DNA from: Rodentolepis nana
Lineage: Eukaryota; Platyhelminthes; Cestoda; Cyclophyllidea; Hymenolepididae
Reading direction: 5' to 3'
NCBI GenBank assembly: GCA_900617975.1
Contig: UZAE01013964.1
Span: 1 to 17,734, forward strand
Length of the DNA stretch: 17,734 bases
Shown: piece after piece, positions 15,546 to 17,734 of the stretch
Layout: every line of letters starts with the position of its first letter
Numbering within the stretch: position 1 is the stretch's first letter
Notes under the pieces: model-generated
What the model was told of the DNA's origin: nothing
Databases searched by the model: none
What the model saw: the letters and a program-made list of their open reading frames with translations, nothing else
Translations under genes and position numbers: made by a program

Positions 15546-17352
15546 TCGCTGATTATTGGCTTGTTTAATGCCTCTGTGAGTTGTGTCCACTGACACTTAT
15601 CACTACTCCAACTACCAATGAGGTAAGAAAGCACATTCGCTCATCCAACATGTCTCACTAAGTTCGTCCATTTCCGATACACCCCAGTGACTGCCCACTT
15701 CTTTGTTTTCGTTTCTGCCTCTTCATCTCTCATTCCTTCTCCCATTCATCCACTTATAATGCCCCTCTACTAGTAATGACCATCTATTTCGTCATTTCAT
15801 CTTCTTTGAAGTACTACTTCTATGAACAGCGATTTATGCAGATCGGTATACCTTAGCAACTGAATTCTGAATTCTGAATCTGAGACTTACTGTGAACATA
15901 GGTTAGATCAAGTAATTCAAACGCGGGATGCTGCTGTCATGAGTAGAGATGTCTGCTGCTATTGCTGTCGACTCTCGCCATTTCTTTCTGCAAATTTACC
16001 TTTTCACACGCCTTCGGGAATATTCGTTCTCTCGAATTTCCTCGTTTTGTCTATAGGATGGATGGAAGGTTAACCTCATAATGAAGACTTCTATTCACAT
16101 AACCAGTCAGCTTTGTTAACTGGTTGACAATTTGCAACGGAGAATGCAAAAGTAGGTCGAACCACTAACAGTGCTGGCCACGAGAGAATTGCAGAGAATA
16201 AGTCGAAAATGAGAAGTGGCAAGTGGGAAGTGGGTAAAGGGAAGAGAATGAGCCACCACAATACGGACCTCACCCTTTCTATGATTAAACCAGTATAGCC
16301 TTCAAATTCATAGGCGTCAATTGGATCGCAGTATCAAAATCGGTGTTCCCAACATCGTCGTGCTTGTAACTAAGCTTCACAATAGTCAGGGACTTTTAAG
16401 TTTGTTTATCAAATCTTCGAGGAAACAGTTAGTCATTCTATTTGCACCTGGGTTAATATACTGAGATGTAGATGATGAATAAGATGTGAGCCACATCACA
16501 CGGTGAGAGGAAGGATGTTGATAGCACCTAGTGTTGAGGATTCTTGCAGTCTATTCTCCTCATTATACTGGCACCTCTCATTTTGTGGGAAAACTAATGG
16601 TGTGGGGAGAGCAGACCAGTCGGTTTTGGCGTCTGAAGACAGGATAAAGTCACTTTCGGGTGCCTACGAAGGCATCATGGAAGAAGTGGAGTTGGAAATG
16701 GAAGAATGGGAACGATGTCCACCAAAGCGTCAAATTGCCTTCGTTTCCATTCACCGAGCATACTTTTAAACACCATGGATGTGTTAATTAGTGGTATGTA
16801 GACCAAGATGCAGTGGGACCATGGGAGTAGTTTCGGCACGCAGCTAGTTTCCTATGATTAATGTGAATATGTACAACAAGGTCAAATGTCACTCTCAATG
16901 AGGTAAGTGTAGCTACATATTTTGCTACCTGAGGAGAATAAACGAAATTACAAAATAGTTGGAAACGTCAAATATAGTTGGAGTCTACAATTCCTAAACT
17001 CCTCAAATCCATTCATCCAGTTGTTGCTAAGATTCCATGCTTTAGAAGCAAGGTGTCAACTTGTCGCAATTCTGCTTTCTGAGCACAACTTTACCTTGAT
17101 TTCGGTGCTCGAATTCACCGTCTTTTCGAAAACCCTTGGTGTTTGAAGTCATTTCGAAAGCACCATGCCATCCAAGTAACTTTGAGACTGATCCTTGCGT
17201 GACTTGTGATGATGGACAATCAACATCTGAGGTCAAGTCTTAGGTGTCCATGCGAGTACTCAATAACCTTGCCTCACATGTCGCCATTTCGTTTAGATCA
17301 CCATTAATGACCTCTTCGAATTTGCAACTCTTCTTGCTTCTCCTCATCTATG
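15546..17352. other. Intergenic sequence with no recognisable gene
   Basis: No open frame above 88 codons, no TATA-ATG pair like that of genes 1 and 2, and no LINE or CFW sequence in any frame. Small features are a 7-bp stem (AACCAGT at 16101, ACTGGTT at 16119) and a short 'gaattct' direct repeat near 15861. In unit 1 the interval between the same flanking homologies is only a few dozen bases, so this segment was lost there or inserted here. Confidence 0.5.
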
Positions 17353-17454
17353 TCAGTACTGACTCCCTGACTATTCACAGACACTTCTCCACCAATGGAC
17401 AAGCTCCACAATAGCTCGAAATATTTGTAACCAAAGTTACTCTCCTTCAACATC
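17353..17454 (+). repeat. Segment homologous to 499-601
   Basis: It shares 'actgactccctgact', 'atatttgtaa.caaag' and 'actctccttcaa' with 499-601 in colinear order, with indels. It marks a continuation of the module A flank in a third unit. Confidence 0.6.
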
Positions 17455-17734
17455 ACGTCCTCCAGCCTCTGTCAACTCACCTCAGATACTTTCGAAGACA
17501 CTTTCTTTCACGAGGAATTTGACCATGGATATTTGGGTATTTGGAATTCAATAATTCTCTCTTACCTACCCTGTATTCACTGCTGAAAGCTGCAAAATCC
17601 TAATATGCAGAAGCAATTCTCGATTCCCCAAGTACCACCCAATCTCCCTTATGATGGAATCAAATTCTGACGAGACAACAGAACTTGGTCACTTCTAGTC
17701 TCAATGGGCCTTAATGGTGAGGATTCTGCAGAGG
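17455..17734. other. Sequence to window end, nothing recognised
   Basis: I see no gene, promoter or repeat. A YHPISLMM-like reading near 17630 is too short to call RT. Confidence 0.4.

Noticed and set aside
15830..15860. 'tttatgcagat' resembling the YADD coding segment
   Set aside because: An 11-12 base match only, with no flanking RT homology.
16503..16769. 88-codon forward frame in the unique region
   Set aside because: It has no recognisable domain, no TATA box at the family distance, no second copy and no poly(A) context; this length can occur by chance.
17610..17700. YHPISLMM reading, similar to the RT motif YRPISL
   Set aside because: Only about six residues match, with no neighbouring RT blocks in the same frame.
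1..17734. CRISPR array, tRNA or rRNA genes, bacterial operon
   Set aside because: The direct repeats are LINE-derived and lack regular unique spacers. No cloverleaf or rRNA signature was seen, and gene signals are eukaryotic.

Overview
The window is eukaryotic, most likely from an arthropod genome. It has intronless genes with a TATA box, a short leader and an AATAAA poly(A) signal. It also carries decayed LINE elements with an AP-endonuclease / reverse transcriptase / RNase H / terminal zinc-knuckle layout. I recall this LINE type, in the Jockey/I/LOA-like group with RNase H, from arthropods and especially arachnids. The species itself cannot be named from the sequence. There are no bacterial operons, tRNA, rRNA or CRISPR.

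The layout is a partial tandem array of a composite unit: [module A: G-rich tract plus about 480 bp conserved] - [decayed LINE] - [module B: C-rich tract plus about 620 bp conserved upstream block] - [core promoter and small acidic gene] - [3' flank C]. Unit 1 begins inside module A (1-462). It carries a long, scrambled LINE (about 690-5560), module B (6073-7120), gene 1 (7215-7787) and flank C (7788-9060). Unit 2 starts with module A in tandem duplicate (9066-10392). It has a shorter LINE with part of the endonuclease and RT (10393-11770), module B (11849-12849), gene 2 (12970-13674), and a duplicated 3' flank that contains a partial third gene copy (14108-14271). A third module A (14726-15545) leads into about 2.2 kb with no recognisable gene. 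Within that stretch, 17353-17454 again matches 499-601.

The two genes are divergent paralogues of a protein family I do not recognise. Each has a roughly 25-residue helical 'CFW' domain at the N terminus and a second copy at the C terminus. Between them lies a very acidic, proline-rich linker. In gene 2 the linker is eight 16-residue repeats, and each CFW domain has three cysteines spaced C-x14-C-x3-C. In gene 1 the linker is non-repetitive and the cysteines are mostly replaced together by aromatic or serine residues. No signal peptide is visible. The dumbbell layout suggests an assembling or crosslinking protein, which is inference only.

Two cautions apply. Single Ns at 9738 and 11848 sit in homopolymer G/C tracts and are flanked by local duplications. 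LINE copy 1 is full of stuttered micro-duplications of its conserved motifs. Part of this structure could be assembly artefact, so it needs long-read confirmation.
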